Assembly (NCBI GenBank): GCA_035487155.1
Contig: DATHMK010000037.1
Coordinates: forward strand, 1-64,000
Direction of reading: 5' to 3'
Source: DAIDKA01 sp035487155
GTDB taxonomy: Bacteria > Pseudomonadota > Gammaproteobacteria > Steroidobacterales > Steroidobacteraceae
DNA: 64,000 nucleotides
The notes under the pieces were generated by a model that worked only from the letters and a program-made list of their open reading frames with translations, did no database searches and was not told the origin of the DNA. The stretch's first letter is position 1; each line of letters opens with the position of its first letter. This document shows, piece after piece, positions 16,149 to 24,305 of the stretch. A program made the translations under genes and the position numbers.

Positions 16149-17810
16149 ATGTACCGGGCCTTTTTCGGACTGAATGAAAAACCCTTCGCGATCACTCCGG
16201 ATCCGCGCTATCTGTTCCTGAGCGAGCGTCACGCGGAGGCGCTGGCACATCTTCTGTACGGCATCACCGAGGCCGGTGGCTTCATCCAGCTCACCGGCGA
16301 GGTCGGGACCGGCAAGACCACGGTGGTGCGCTCGCTGCTGGCGCAGACGCCACAGCATGCCGAGATCGCCCTGATCCTCAATCCGCGCATGACCGCGGCG
16401 GAGTTCCTGCTCACCATCTGTGAGGAGCTCGGGATCGGCGTCCAGGATGCTGCGACCGGCAGCCTCAAGGACCTGGTGGACATTCTCAGTCAGTACCTGC
16501 TTCGCGCCCACGGTACCGGCAAGCGCGTGGTGCTGGTGGTCGATGAGGCGCAGAACCTGGCGCCCGAGGTCCTCGAACAGGTGCGCCTGCTCACCAATCT
16601 TGAGACCAATACCCAAAAGCTGCTGCAGATCATCCTCATCGGCCAGCCTGAGCTGCGCGAGCTGCTGGATCGAAATGAATTGCGCCAGCTCGCCCAGCGC
16701 ATCACCGGCCGCTACCACCTGTGCCCGCTCACGGTGGATGAAACCATCGCCTATGTGCGCCACCGCCTGCGCGTGGCTGGCGCCACTGCCGACATTTTCA
16801 CCCCCGCCGCGCTGCGCGAGGTGCATCGCCTGTCGCACGGCGTACCGCGGCTGATCAATGTGCTGTGCGATCGCGCGCTGCTCGGCGCCTATACCCAGGA
16901 CCGCCACCAGATCGGCCCGTCGTTTGTCCGACGCGGCGCGATCGAAGTGTTCGGCAAACATTTCTGGCCCTGGTGGCTGCCGTGGAGCGTGGCGGCCGCC
17001 ACGGTTCTGGTCGTGGCCTGCGGCGCCTGGGCCGCTTGGCGCTACGGTCCCTGGAGCCAGAGCCCAGCGCCGCTTCAGGCCCACGCCGCCGCGCCTCCGG
17101 GCGCCATCGGTTCGCCCCCGGCCGCGGCCCACGCCTCGGCACCGCCGGCGCGATCCTCCAGTGCCCCGACTGCCTCCCGGCTCGGCGCGCTGCTGGCCGA
17201 CCAGGCCGCGCAGACCACGCCCGCTGCGGCGTTCGGCCAGTTGTTCAGCATCTGGGGCGCGCGCTATACGGCCGGCGGCGCGGATCCCTGCGCGCAGGCC
17301 ACCGCACAGGGTCTGGAGTGCTATGTGCAGAAAGGCTCACTGGCGCAGCTGCGGCTGTACAACCGGCCTGCCATCCTGTTGCTCACCGACGATCAGGACA
17401 CCGCTCATCAGATTGTGCTGACGGGGCTGGATGATGAATACGCCCACGTCGATATCGGCACTCAGCCGCAGCTGGTCACCATCGGCGACCTGTCGCGCTA
17501 TTGGTTCGGGGACTTCATTCTGCTGTGGCGCCCCGCAACCCACGATCCGCGGCCCCTGTCACCGGGCATGCAGGGGGCTGAGATCCGCCAGCTGCGCACG
17601 GACCTGTGGCGCCTGACCGGCAAAACCGCCCCGGCTGATGCCAGCGATGTCTACGATGGAGAGCTGGCGCAACTCGTGCGAGACTTCCAGCGCGCTCACC
17701 GGCTGACGGCCGACGGCGTGGCCGGGGTACAGACCCTGATGGTGCTCAACAGCACGCTGGCGAAGCCGGACTCGCCGCAACTTGCGTCGCTACCCGAACA
17801 CGGAAGTTGA
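16149..17810 (+). CDS. ExeA/GspA-like AAA ATPase with peptidoglycan-binding domain
   Basis: A 553-residue inner-membrane protein. The cytoplasmic AAA domain (about 1-270) has Walker A GEVGTGKTT at 50-58 and Walker B VVLVVDEAQ near 127-135; a membrane helix lies at about 278-300; a Pro/Ala-rich linker, a periplasmic domain and a C-terminal PG_binding_1 domain (LTADGVAGVQTLMVLN) follow. In Aeromonas, ExeA with ExeB assembles the type II secretion outer-membrane secretin by binding peptidoglycan. No other gsp genes are in the window. It is followed two bases later by the gspB-like gene. Confidence 0.9.
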   Translation: MYRAFFGLNEKPFAITPDPRYLFLSERHAEALAHLLYGITEAGGFIQLTGEVGTGKTTVVRSLLAQTPQHAEIALILNPRMTAAEFLLTICEELGIGVQDAATGSLKDLVDILSQYLLRAHGTGKRVVLVVDEAQNLAPEVLEQVRLLTNLETNTQKLLQIILIGQPELRELLDRNELRQLAQRITGRYHLCPLTVDETIAYVRHRLRVAGATADIFTPAALREVHRLSHGVPRLINVLCDRALLGAYTQDRHQIGPSFVRRGAIEVFGKHFWPWWLPWSVAAATVLVVACGAWAAWRYGPWSQSPAPLQAHAAAPPGAIGSPPAAAHASAPPARSSSAPTASRLGALLADQAAQTTPAAAFGQLFSIWGARYTAGGADPCAQATAQGLECYVQKGSLAQLRLYNRPAILLLTDDQDTAHQIVLTGLDDEYAHVDIGTQPQLVTIGDLSRYWFGDFILLWRPATHDPRPLSPGMQGAEIRQLRTDLWRLTGKTAPADASDVYDGELAQLVRDFQRAHRLTADGVAGVQTLMVLNSTLAKPDSPQLASLPEHGS

Positions 17811-17812
17811 CC

Positions 17813-18496
17813 ATGTCCTTCATCCTCGACGCATTGAAGAAATCTGAAACCGAGCGGCAACGCGCCGACGCGCCGGCGCTGTACGAGATGAAGATGGCGC
17901 CGCCACGGCGGGGTGTGGCGGTCTGGCTCATCGTGCTGGCGGCCCTTCTGGTCATCAATGTCATCGTGCTGTCGGTGGTGCTGCTGCGTGGCACGCATGG
18001 GAGTTCGCAGATTGATGCCGGAGCGGTCGCGACACCCCCCAGCGCACCCGCCGCCGCCACGGCCTATCCGACCGCGCCGACCGCCCCCCCACCGGCACTG
18101 GCCGCCCCCGCGAATCCCACGCCGACCCCTGCCACGGCGTCCGACCCTGCCAGTGCGGCCAATACCGCCAGCTCCGAGGCCGCCGATGATGCACCGGCCG
18201 TGGAGCCGCCCCATGGCAATGGCAGCGCCAATGCCGGCGCCGGCACGGGGGTGGGCGGCACCGGCGAGGTGCCAACCTATGCCCAGGCGGCCAGTGTCCC
18301 CGGCGCGAATCTTCCTGAGCTTAAGCTTGACCTACACGCCTATGCCACGAACCCGGCGGACCGTTTCGTGTTCCTGAACATGACCAGGCTGAAGGAAGGC
18401 CAGAGCACCCCGTCGGGCGTTCGGGTGGAGAGCATCACGCCCGAGGGTGCCGTCCTGTCCTGGCAAGGCTCAAGGTTCTTCCTGCAGCGCGAATAG
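17813..18496 (+). CDS. GspB/ExeB-like general secretion protein
   Basis: A 227-residue bitopic membrane protein. The N-terminus MSFILDALKKSE(T)ERQR is the hallmark of the GspB/ExeB/MshK-neighbour family; one membrane helix lies at about 36-58, then an Ala/Pro/Thr-rich linker and a C-terminal domain of about 60 residues (LKLDLHAYATNPADRFVFLNM...SITPEGAVLSWQGSRFFL) as in the family. It would act with the upstream ExeA protein. ATG 17813 is chosen over TTG 17807 because it gives the conserved start. Confidence 0.88.
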   Translation: MSFILDALKKSETERQRADAPALYEMKMAPPRRGVAVWLIVLAALLVINVIVLSVVLLRGTHGSSQIDAGAVATPPSAPAAATAYPTAPTAPPPALAAPANPTPTPATASDPASAANTASSEAADDAPAVEPPHGNGSANAGAGTGVGGTGEVPTYAQAASVPGANLPELKLDLHAYATNPADRFVFLNMTRLKEGQSTPSGVRVESITPEGAVLSWQGSRFFLQRE

Positions 18497-18598
18497 ACCC
18501 CCGCCCCGGGCCCTGCGGCCGGCCGCCAGCTGCCTTCCGGGAGACCGGTTTCACAGAAATTGACGCTGCCGCGCGACATTCCGCGGTCCTTCCGTCAA

Positions 18599-18658
18599 GG
18601 TTGTCCTGGGTCCATGCCTGCCCCCTTTGCAGGGGGGTGCACCCATTCTGGGACAACC
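18599..18658. other. 60-base imperfect palindrome (structured leader or terminator)
   Basis: Outer arms GGTTGTCC (18599-18606) and GGACAACC (18651-18658) are perfectly complementary. Inner arms TGGGT (18607-18611) and ACCCA (18641-18645) pair next, with a 5-base bulge. Near the centre CCCCC (18621-18625) can pair with the G run at 18632-18637, or CCTGC (18617-18621) with GCAGG (18629-18633). It lies in the 244-base gap between the gspB-like gene and the receiver-TonB gene. No T run follows, so a regulatory leader or DNA operator is as likely as a terminator. Confidence 0.5.
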
Positions 18659-18740
18659 ATTTACAGTGTCGGAACCAGCGCAGAATCAGCCCGCCCAGGA
18701 GGCGCCTGCCGGCCTTGTGCCGTCCGCGGGAGCGGCCCGC

Positions 18741-19940
18741 ATGGCCGAGAACCTCCTGCTGTTGACCCATGATGAGTCACTGATCGAAGCGCTGACCGGC
18801 GTGGTGGCCCCCGGCACCCTGATCAGCGTCCGGGATGAGGCCGCGCTCGCCGGCCAGCTCATGAGCGTGGCGGCGGGGGTGGTGTTCATCGATGCCGGAG
18901 AAGGCGCCGCCCAGGCAGCCCTGACGGCACAACTGACGCAACGCCTGCACGGTCAGTTGCCCGACGTCGTCCTGGTGGTGGCCGGGGACGGCGCGGCGCA
19001 AAGCGAACTGGCATCCCTCATCGCTGACGGCACCATCTACCGCTTCGTCCACAAGCCGGTGTCGGCGCAGCGGGTCAAGCTGTTCGTCGATGCCGCCTGG
19101 CGCAAACGCGACGGCACCAGCAGCGGTTCCAGTGGCCTGTACCAGTCCCTTTCGATGTCGCAGACCTTGCCCATCCTGCCCATGCCGCGGCCAGTGCCCT
19201 GGCTGGGAATCACCGCGGCGGCGGCCGTCGTCGGCGTGGCGCTGCTGTGGCATGCCGTGAATTCACCGCGCAGCGCCGCACCTCCGGACAGCGAGCCGGC
19301 GCCGGCGCTGTCCTCGGCGCCTGCCGTGGCGGCTGCGCTGCCGAGCGTTGCCGCACCGGCGCCGCCGGCCGCGGAGAGCCCGGCGCACGCCACCGAGCAG
19401 GTGCGCGTCATTGCGCGGCGTCGCACCGAGGTGGCGATCGGGACCGCGTCGCTGCGTGAGGTCCCGCCGGCGGCGTCCATCCCGGTGACCGTCTCGGTAC
19501 CCGCATCGGTGCCGGACCCCGTGCCGGTGTCGGCGCCGGCCGCGAAGCTGTTGCCGGTGGTCGCGGCCAGCGCAGCGACGCTGACCGATGCCAGTAACGT
19601 GAGCACCGCTGGTGGCCAGCCGACCTCGACGCCACCGGTCAGTGAGGCCAAAGACCCGCTCTCGGTAGCCGCCGTCATCCTGCAGCGTGTGTACTGGGTG
19701 GATCCTGAATTTCCGGAGATTGCGCGCGAACAGGACCTCACGGGCTTCGTGGACCTGGAGTTCATGGTGCACGCGGATGGCAGCGTCACCGATGTCACGG
19801 TGCTCAAAGCCCAGCCGGCCGGGGTCTTCGAAAAGGCTTCCGTGGCCGCGGTGCGGCAATGGCGCTACCGTCCCGTCGAACGCGACGGCATACCGGTCGA
19901 CGAGCACGCGCGACTGCGACTGAACTTCGGCTACAAGTAG
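18741..19940 (+). CDS. Receiver-like domain fused through a membrane helix to a TonB C-terminal domain
   Basis: A 399-residue protein. Residues 1-120 resemble a response-regulator receiver with D11/E12, D51 (VVFIDA) and K105 (FVHKPV) in the places of the acidic pair, phospho-acceptor and conserved lysine. A membrane helix follows at about 154-171, a long Ala/Pro/Val linker, then a TonB-type domain (about 310-399) with YWVDPEFPEIAREQDLTG...V.AVRQWRYRPVERDGIPVDE. TonB domains touch outer-membrane receptors or other partners across the periplasm. ExbB/ExbD genes are absent here. ATG 18741 has GGGAG eight bases upstream; in-frame GTG 18666 and ATG 18627 are alternatives. The kinase gene begins 10 bases after its stop. 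Confidence 0.75.
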   Translation: MAENLLLLTHDESLIEALTGVVAPGTLISVRDEAALAGQLMSVAAGVVFIDAGEGAAQAALTAQLTQRLHGQLPDVVLVVAGDGAAQSELASLIADGTIYRFVHKPVSAQRVKLFVDAAWRKRDGTSSGSSGLYQSLSMSQTLPILPMPRPVPWLGITAAAAVVGVALLWHAVNSPRSAAPPDSEPAPALSSAPAVAAALPSVAAPAPPAAESPAHATEQVRVIARRRTEVAIGTASLREVPPAASIPVTVSVPASVPDPVPVSAPAAKLLPVVAASAATLTDASNVSTAGGQPTSTPPVSEAKDPLSVAAVILQRVYWVDPEFPEIAREQDLTGFVDLEFMVHADGSVTDVTVLKAQPAGVFEKASVAAVRQWRYRPVERDGIPVDEHARLRLNFGYK

Positions 19941-19950
19941 GCGCGTAGTC

Positions 19951-21231
19951 ATGAACGCCCGCCTTCTGATCGTCGATCGCGATGCCCACTACCGGGAATG
20001 GCTGCGCAATCACCTGGGGGTGCTGTTTCCGGACGGCATGGTGACGGCGATGGACGAGCGCGAATTCGAAACTCGCCTCGAGTCCTTCACGCGCCAGGAA
20101 TTCCACCTGATCATGTTCGTCGCGCATTTCGGCTATAGCCCCGAGGACCCGCATTCGGAAGGCCTGGAGCGGCTGCGCCTGCTGCGGGATCGGCCTGATT
20201 TTCCGGCCGTGATGGCCGTCGCCGAGGACGGCAACGAGCTGACCGCGGTGCGCGCCCTGCAGCTGGGTGCCATTGACTATCTGCCCAAGCGACTGGTCAA
20301 TCCGGACCGGCTGCGAACGGCCGTGAAGCTCGCGCTGCGGCGCGTGGAGCTGGATACCCCGCAGCCTGCGGAACCGGCCGAGGAAGCCAGTGATGCCGCG
20401 GATGCCGCGCGTTCGCTGCGCGATCCCATCCCCGGCTACAGCATCCGCAAGACCATCGGTGAGTCCGAGAAAGCCATGGTGTATCTGGCCGGCAGCGAGA
20501 AGCGCGCCGAGGATGTGGCGCTGAAGGTCACCAAGAGCGAGGTCGAGGAAGCCGATAATCAGCAGGCGCTGGCGCGCGAATACGCCGCCCTCAGCGCGCT
20601 CAATAATCCTTCGATCGTCAGCATCTACGACTACGGCACCAATGCCGGGCGTGAATTCCTGGCGATGGAATACTTCCCGCGCGGCGATCTGAAGGGCCGG
20701 CTGCTGCGCGGCATACTCGAGGCGGATGCGCTGCGCTACCTGGAACAGATCGCGCGCGGCCTGCAGGTGGTGCACGAGGCCGGTATCCTGCATCGGGATC
20801 TGAAGCCCCCGAACCTGATGCTGCGCGAGAACGATACCCTGGTGTTGATCGACTTCGGGCTGGCGCGCAGCGTGGAAGGTGCACCCAACAGCACCCGCAC
20901 CGGCGTGCTGCGCGGCTCCCCGTACTACATGAGTCCGGAGCAGGCCCTGGGCGAGGACCTCGACGGCCGCACCGACCTGTACAGCCTTGGCATCCTGTTC
21001 TACGAAATGGTCACCGGCCGCAAGCCCTACACGGGCCTGTCGGCCATCGATGTGCTGCAGCAGCATGTGACGGCGCCGGTGCCGCAGTTGCCGCACTCCC
21101 ACGTGCATCTTCAGGCGCTGCTCGAGGGCCTGATCGCCAAGTCCCGCGACGACCGCTTTGCCAATGCCGCCCAGGCGATCGAAGCCATCGCCGGCATGCG
21201 CGCCCTGCGACGCACCGGTTCGCGCCGCTAA
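19951..21231 (+). CDS. Ser/Thr protein kinase with receiver-like N-terminus
   Basis: Hanks-type kinase, 426 residues, apparently cytoplasmic. The kinase domain spans about 163-420, with K192 (VALKV), E210, HRDLKPPN at 281-288 (catalytic D283) and DFG at 301-303, all intact. The glycine loop is unusual: IGESEKAMVY in place of GxGxxGxV. Residues 1-125 resemble a receiver with D9/D11 and K113, but the expected phospho-acceptor position in LIMFVAHF lacks Asp, so it is probably a pseudo-receiver. No C-terminal membrane helix or sensor domain follows. Its place directly behind the receiver-TonB gene suggests they act together. Confidence 0.9.
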   Translation: MNARLLIVDRDAHYREWLRNHLGVLFPDGMVTAMDEREFETRLESFTRQEFHLIMFVAHFGYSPEDPHSEGLERLRLLRDRPDFPAVMAVAEDGNELTAVRALQLGAIDYLPKRLVNPDRLRTAVKLALRRVELDTPQPAEPAEEASDAADAARSLRDPIPGYSIRKTIGESEKAMVYLAGSEKRAEDVALKVTKSEVEEADNQQALAREYAALSALNNPSIVSIYDYGTNAGREFLAMEYFPRGDLKGRLLRGILEADALRYLEQIARGLQVVHEAGILHRDLKPPNLMLRENDTLVLIDFGLARSVEGAPNSTRTGVLRGSPYYMSPEQALGEDLDGRTDLYSLGILFYEMVTGRKPYTGLSAIDVLQQHVTAPVPQLPHSHVHLQALLEGLIAKSRDDRFANAAQAIEAIAGMRALRRTGSRR

Positions 21232-21360
21232 GCTCCCGCCAAGCCCGGGGAAAATCCCTACAGGCGGCCGTGCCTTTGGCTGACTTGGGATGGGCGCCGT
21301 CACGAATTTCCAGCGCCACGGCTTGCGCCCAGTATGGGCAACCTCAACAGGAGAGTGCCC

Positions 21361-21906
21361 ATGAGCAGCAAGAAGATGGCGGTGTTCGGGATCTACCCGC
21401 ATGCGTCACAGGCCGAGCGCGCGGTGGATGCCTTGATTGCGGCGGGATTCTCCAGCTCGGATATCTCAGTGCTGCTGCCCGACACGGACAGCACCCAGGC
21501 CTTCGCGCATCACAAGGACACCAAGGCACCCGAAGGCACGGCCGTCGGCGTGACCGCTGGCGGGGCGATCGGCGGCGTGCTGGGCGTACTGGCCGGAGTC
21601 GGCGCACTGGCCATCCCCGGTGTCGGTCCCCTGATCGCCGCCGGCCCGATCATGGCCGGGCTCGCGGGCCTGGGTGTCGGGGGTGCGTTGGGTGGCCTGG
21701 TCGGGGCGCTCATGGGCATGGGCATCCCCGAATATGAGGCGCAGCGCTACGAAGGGCGCGTCAAGGGTGGCGGCACGCTGCTGTCCGTGCACTGCGATAC
21801 CTCCGATCAGATATCGCGCGCCAAGAACATATTGAAGGGCACGAGTGCCGAGGACATCGCCGCCACCAGCGAGGCGAGTTCACCGCGCAACGCCACCGCC
21901 GCCTGA
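21361..21906 (+). CDS. Glycine-zipper stress-type protein
   Basis: A 181-residue protein. Residues 7-45 (VFGIYPHASQAERAVDALIAAGFSSSDISVLLPD) resemble the heat/general-stress YflT-like N-terminal domain; about 60-115 form a Gly/Ala-rich double hydrophobic hairpin with GxxxG repeats that could enter membranes; a C-terminal part (GGTLLSVHCDTSDQISRAKNIL) is a small alpha/beta domain. Function is unknown. ATG 21361 is preceded by AGGAGA; ATG 21334 upstream lacks this. The BON-domain gene follows after 16 bases. Confidence 0.7.
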   Translation: MSSKKMAVFGIYPHASQAERAVDALIAAGFSSSDISVLLPDTDSTQAFAHHKDTKAPEGTAVGVTAGGAIGGVLGVLAGVGALAIPGVGPLIAAGPIMAGLAGLGVGGALGGLVGALMGMGIPEYEAQRYEGRVKGGGTLLSVHCDTSDQISRAKNILKGTSAEDIAATSEASSPRNATAA

Positions 21907-21922
21907 GCATCGGAGATTCGCC

Positions 21923-22306
21923 ATGATGAAGCGTCCGAGCTATCACTTCACGTTGCTGGCGGCGGCCGCCATGGCGCAGGCGGGCCTCGCCTTCGCCCAG
22001 GCACCGGATAACAGCAAGTCCAACGGCGCCGCCGAGAACTCCTCGAATGCCTCGAGCATCGCGGACGGGCAATCGAACCGCGCGGAGGATATTGCGCTGA
22101 CGCGCAGGATCCGGCGCAGCGTCATGGCTGACAAGGGACTGTCGGTCGATGCCCAGAATGTGAAGATCGTGACGCTCAATGGCCACGTGACCCTCAATGG
22201 CGTGGTGCGCAGTGAAGCGGAAAAGGCTTCCCTGGAAGCCAAGGCCAGCATGGCAGCGGGGCCGGATAACGTGGTGAATGACCTGAAGGTCGTGCCGCAG
22301 AGCTGA
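21923..22306 (+). CDS. Exported BON-domain protein
   Basis: A 127-residue periplasmic protein: signal peptide to about residue 26 (...GLAFAQA), an Asn/Ser-rich linker, then one BON domain (about 50-125) with LTRRIRRSVMADKGLSVDAQNVKIVTLNGHVTLNGVV... The domain binds phospholipid or periplasmic partners and is common in OsmY-like osmotic and envelope stress proteins. ATG ATG at 21923 follows CGGAGA. It pairs with the stress-type gene before it, and ends six bases from the convergent methyltransferase gene. Confidence 0.85.
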   Translation: MMKRPSYHFTLLAAAAMAQAGLAFAQAPDNSKSNGAAENSSNASSIADGQSNRAEDIALTRRIRRSVMADKGLSVDAQNVKIVTLNGHVTLNGVVRSEAEKASLEAKASMAAGPDNVVNDLKVVPQS

Positions 22307-22312
22307 AGGGAC

Positions 22313-22882
22313 TCACAGCACCAGCGGCAGCAGCGCCCAGGTCGTGCGCCGGTACGCCGCATAGCGCTCGGCGAACTCGCGCAGCATCCAGCGCTCCTCC
22401 GCGCGGGACTTGAGCCATAGGGCGAGGAGCGCGATGAGGAAGGCGACCAGGCCGCGGGCCTGCCCGGCGGCGAGCCCTGAGCCCAGAAGTGCCATCAATG
22501 CTCCGGTATAGATGGGATGGCGCACCCACCGGTAGGGTCCGTCCATGACCAGTTCGTGATCAACCTTCACCGCCACCACGCCGCTCCAGTTCGCTCCCAG
22601 AACCATCCGTGCCCAGATGCTGAATCCCAGCCCGACGATCACCAGGGATACGGCAAACCAGTAGCGGGCCCAGCCGCCCGGGATCAGCGGCTGCATCAGC
22701 CATTGCGGCCAGCGATGCCCGCCAATCAGCACCGCCACGAGCAGCATGGCGGCAAGAAAGACCAGCCGGCCAAGCAGCGGCTCGCGCGCTTCGACACGCT
22801 TCGCGGCGCGCGCCGCGATCACCCAATAGGCGATCCAGATCAGCCACAGCGCCGCGATCAGCAGGGCCGGCCAGTCGCGCAT
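22313..22882 (-). CDS. ICMT/phospholipid methyltransferase-like membrane protein
   Basis: Membrane protein of 189 residues with about five helices and the conserved C-terminal block VKVDHELVMDGPYRWVRHPIYTGALMALLGSG...RAEERWMLREFAERYAAYRR, typical of the isoprenylcysteine carboxyl methyltransferase / phospholipid methyltransferase superfamily (SAM dependent). The bacterial substrate is not predictable. Two bases separate it from the carrier gene upstream, so it ends the minus-strand operon 26222-22313. Confidence 0.82.
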   Translation of the reverse strand: MRDWPALLIAALWLIWIAYWVIAARAAKRVEAREPLLGRLVFLAAMLLVAVLIGGHRWPQWLMQPLIPGGWARYWFAVSLVIVGLGFSIWARMVLGANWSGVVAVKVDHELVMDGPYRWVRHPIYTGALMALLGSGLAAGQARGLVAFLIALLALWLKSRAEERWMLREFAERYAAYRRTTWALLPLVL

Positions 22883-22884
22883 GC

Positions 22885-24222
22885 TCAGTGTCCGACGGTC
22901 ACCGGCACGGCATTGACGCCCTCGGCGCTGCGGGCGCTCTCATAGCGTCTGCCCAGCACCCAGGCAATCGGGAACCAGAACAGCGACACGATCACGCCCA
23001 GCACCGCCAGGCCGATGTCACCATAGCCGTTCAGCACCGCGACGCTGGCGAAGGAGGCGACGAGATCCCCGCCGCGATAGACCACGGTATCGATCACGTT
23101 CTTGGCCTTGTACTTGCTTTCCTGGTCCACGACCGTGAACAGCATCTCGCGCGTGGGCTTGGCGACCGCGTACTCGGCGACGCGTCGCACGACCTGCAGG
23201 CTGCCCAGGATCATCAGCACCGGGGAGAAGGCGATGGCCAGGAAGGCAAAGACCATGATGATGGGATTGAGCATCAGGCCCAGCGTGACGCCGAAGCGTT
23301 TGATGATGCGTCCGGTCCCGATGAGCTGGATGACCACCGCCAGACTGTTCACCACCAGTTCGATGAGCGCGTACACCTGGGTGCGGGCGTTGCGATCGGT
23401 AAATGCCTTGGTCATCAGATCGCCCAGCTGCGTGTAGACGACCGTGGAGATGAAGGTCATCAGCAGCAGGAATCCGGCGATCAGCAGCAGGTAGGGGGAC
23501 TTCAGCAGCAGCAGGAAGCCATCCAGCGGATTGCCGCCGAGCCGGTGATTGATGTTGGTGCTCTGGCCTTCGCTGCCCGAGGCCGCAACCAGTTTGTCAC
23601 GTTCGTTGGCCAGCAGCTTCACCAGGAAGGCCGTGGCGATGAAGCCGCCGGCGGAGATCAGCATCAGGCCATCGTTGCCGACTTTCTTGGCCAGCAGCGT
23701 CGCGATGGCCGGACCTGCGATGCCACCCACGGTTCCACCCGCGGCGATGAAGCCGAACAGCCGCTTCGCCTGGGTGCGCGAGAAGATGTCGGCCATGAAG
23801 CTCCAGAACACCGAGATGATGAGCATGTTGAACACGCTCACCCAGATGTAGAAGCCCGCCGCCACGTAGCGATCGGATACCTTGCCGCCCGAGAACAGGG
23901 CGTAGAAGCCCAGGATGCTCAGCGCGATGAAGCCGTACACCCAGGGCAGAAAGTTCGAGAGTTTCAGGCGCGAGGCCATGCCGGCGTACAGCGGCGCCAG
24001 AATCAGCGTGCCGATGAAAGTACCCGTGAAAAGCTCATTCAGATGCTTGATGCCATACACCGTGCCCATCGCATCGCGCACCGGTTTGACCACCGAGTAG
24101 CTGCCGAACAGAAAGAAAAAATACAGCATGCTCAGCAGCACGGCCGACAGTTCGTGCGGCTCCACCCCCGCCAGCCACTTGAAGAATCGCTGGATCACTG
24201 TCGGGTTGTTATTCTGTGGCAT
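22885..24222 (-). CDS. ADP/ATP-carrier-like (Tlc/MFS) transporter, copy 1
   Basis: Twelve-helix membrane transporter of 445 residues. The N-terminal SYSVVKPVRDAMGTVYG and LFTGTFIGTLILAPLYAGM segments match the bacterial nucleotide transporter (Tlc/NTT, AAA family) and related MFS proteins. In Rickettsia and Chlamydia such carriers exchange host ATP for ADP; in free-living bacteria the substrate is uncertain and may be different. It shares the same architecture as the next gene upstream (24306-25628), from which it is separated by 83 bases. Confidence 0.65.
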   Translation of the reverse strand: MPQNNNPTVIQRFFKWLAGVEPHELSAVLLSMLYFFFLFGSYSVVKPVRDAMGTVYGIKHLNELFTGTFIGTLILAPLYAGMASRLKLSNFLPWVYGFIALSILGFYALFSGGKVSDRYVAAGFYIWVSVFNMLIISVFWSFMADIFSRTQAKRLFGFIAAGGTVGGIAGPAIATLLAKKVGNDGLMLISAGGFIATAFLVKLLANERDKLVAASGSEGQSTNINHRLGGNPLDGFLLLLKSPYLLLIAGFLLLMTFISTVVYTQLGDLMTKAFTDRNARTQVYALIELVVNSLAVVIQLIGTGRIIKRFGVTLGLMLNPIIMVFAFLAIAFSPVLMILGSLQVVRRVAEYAVAKPTREMLFTVVDQESKYKAKNVIDTVVYRGGDLVASFASVAVLNGYGDIGLAVLGVIVSLFWFPIAWVLGRRYESARSAEGVNAVPVTVGH

Positions 24223-24305
24223 GGCGCATCCTGGATGACTTTCGGCGGCGACTATAGCCCAACAATGATGGGGGTTTGAAGCGCGGCAACGCCCACCCGC
24301 CGGTA

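Noticed and set aside
19804..21402. Long minus-strand open frame opposite the kinase gene
   Set aside because: It is a shadow of a G+C-rich gene: the plus-strand kinase has intact motifs, and this frame has Arg/Gln/His/Gly-rich, low-complexity content without any domain.
22888..24279. Plus-strand open frame opposite carrier copy 1
   Set aside because: The composition (His/Asp/Gln-rich, no hydrophobic core) is that of a shadow, and it mirrors the real minus-strand gene exactly.
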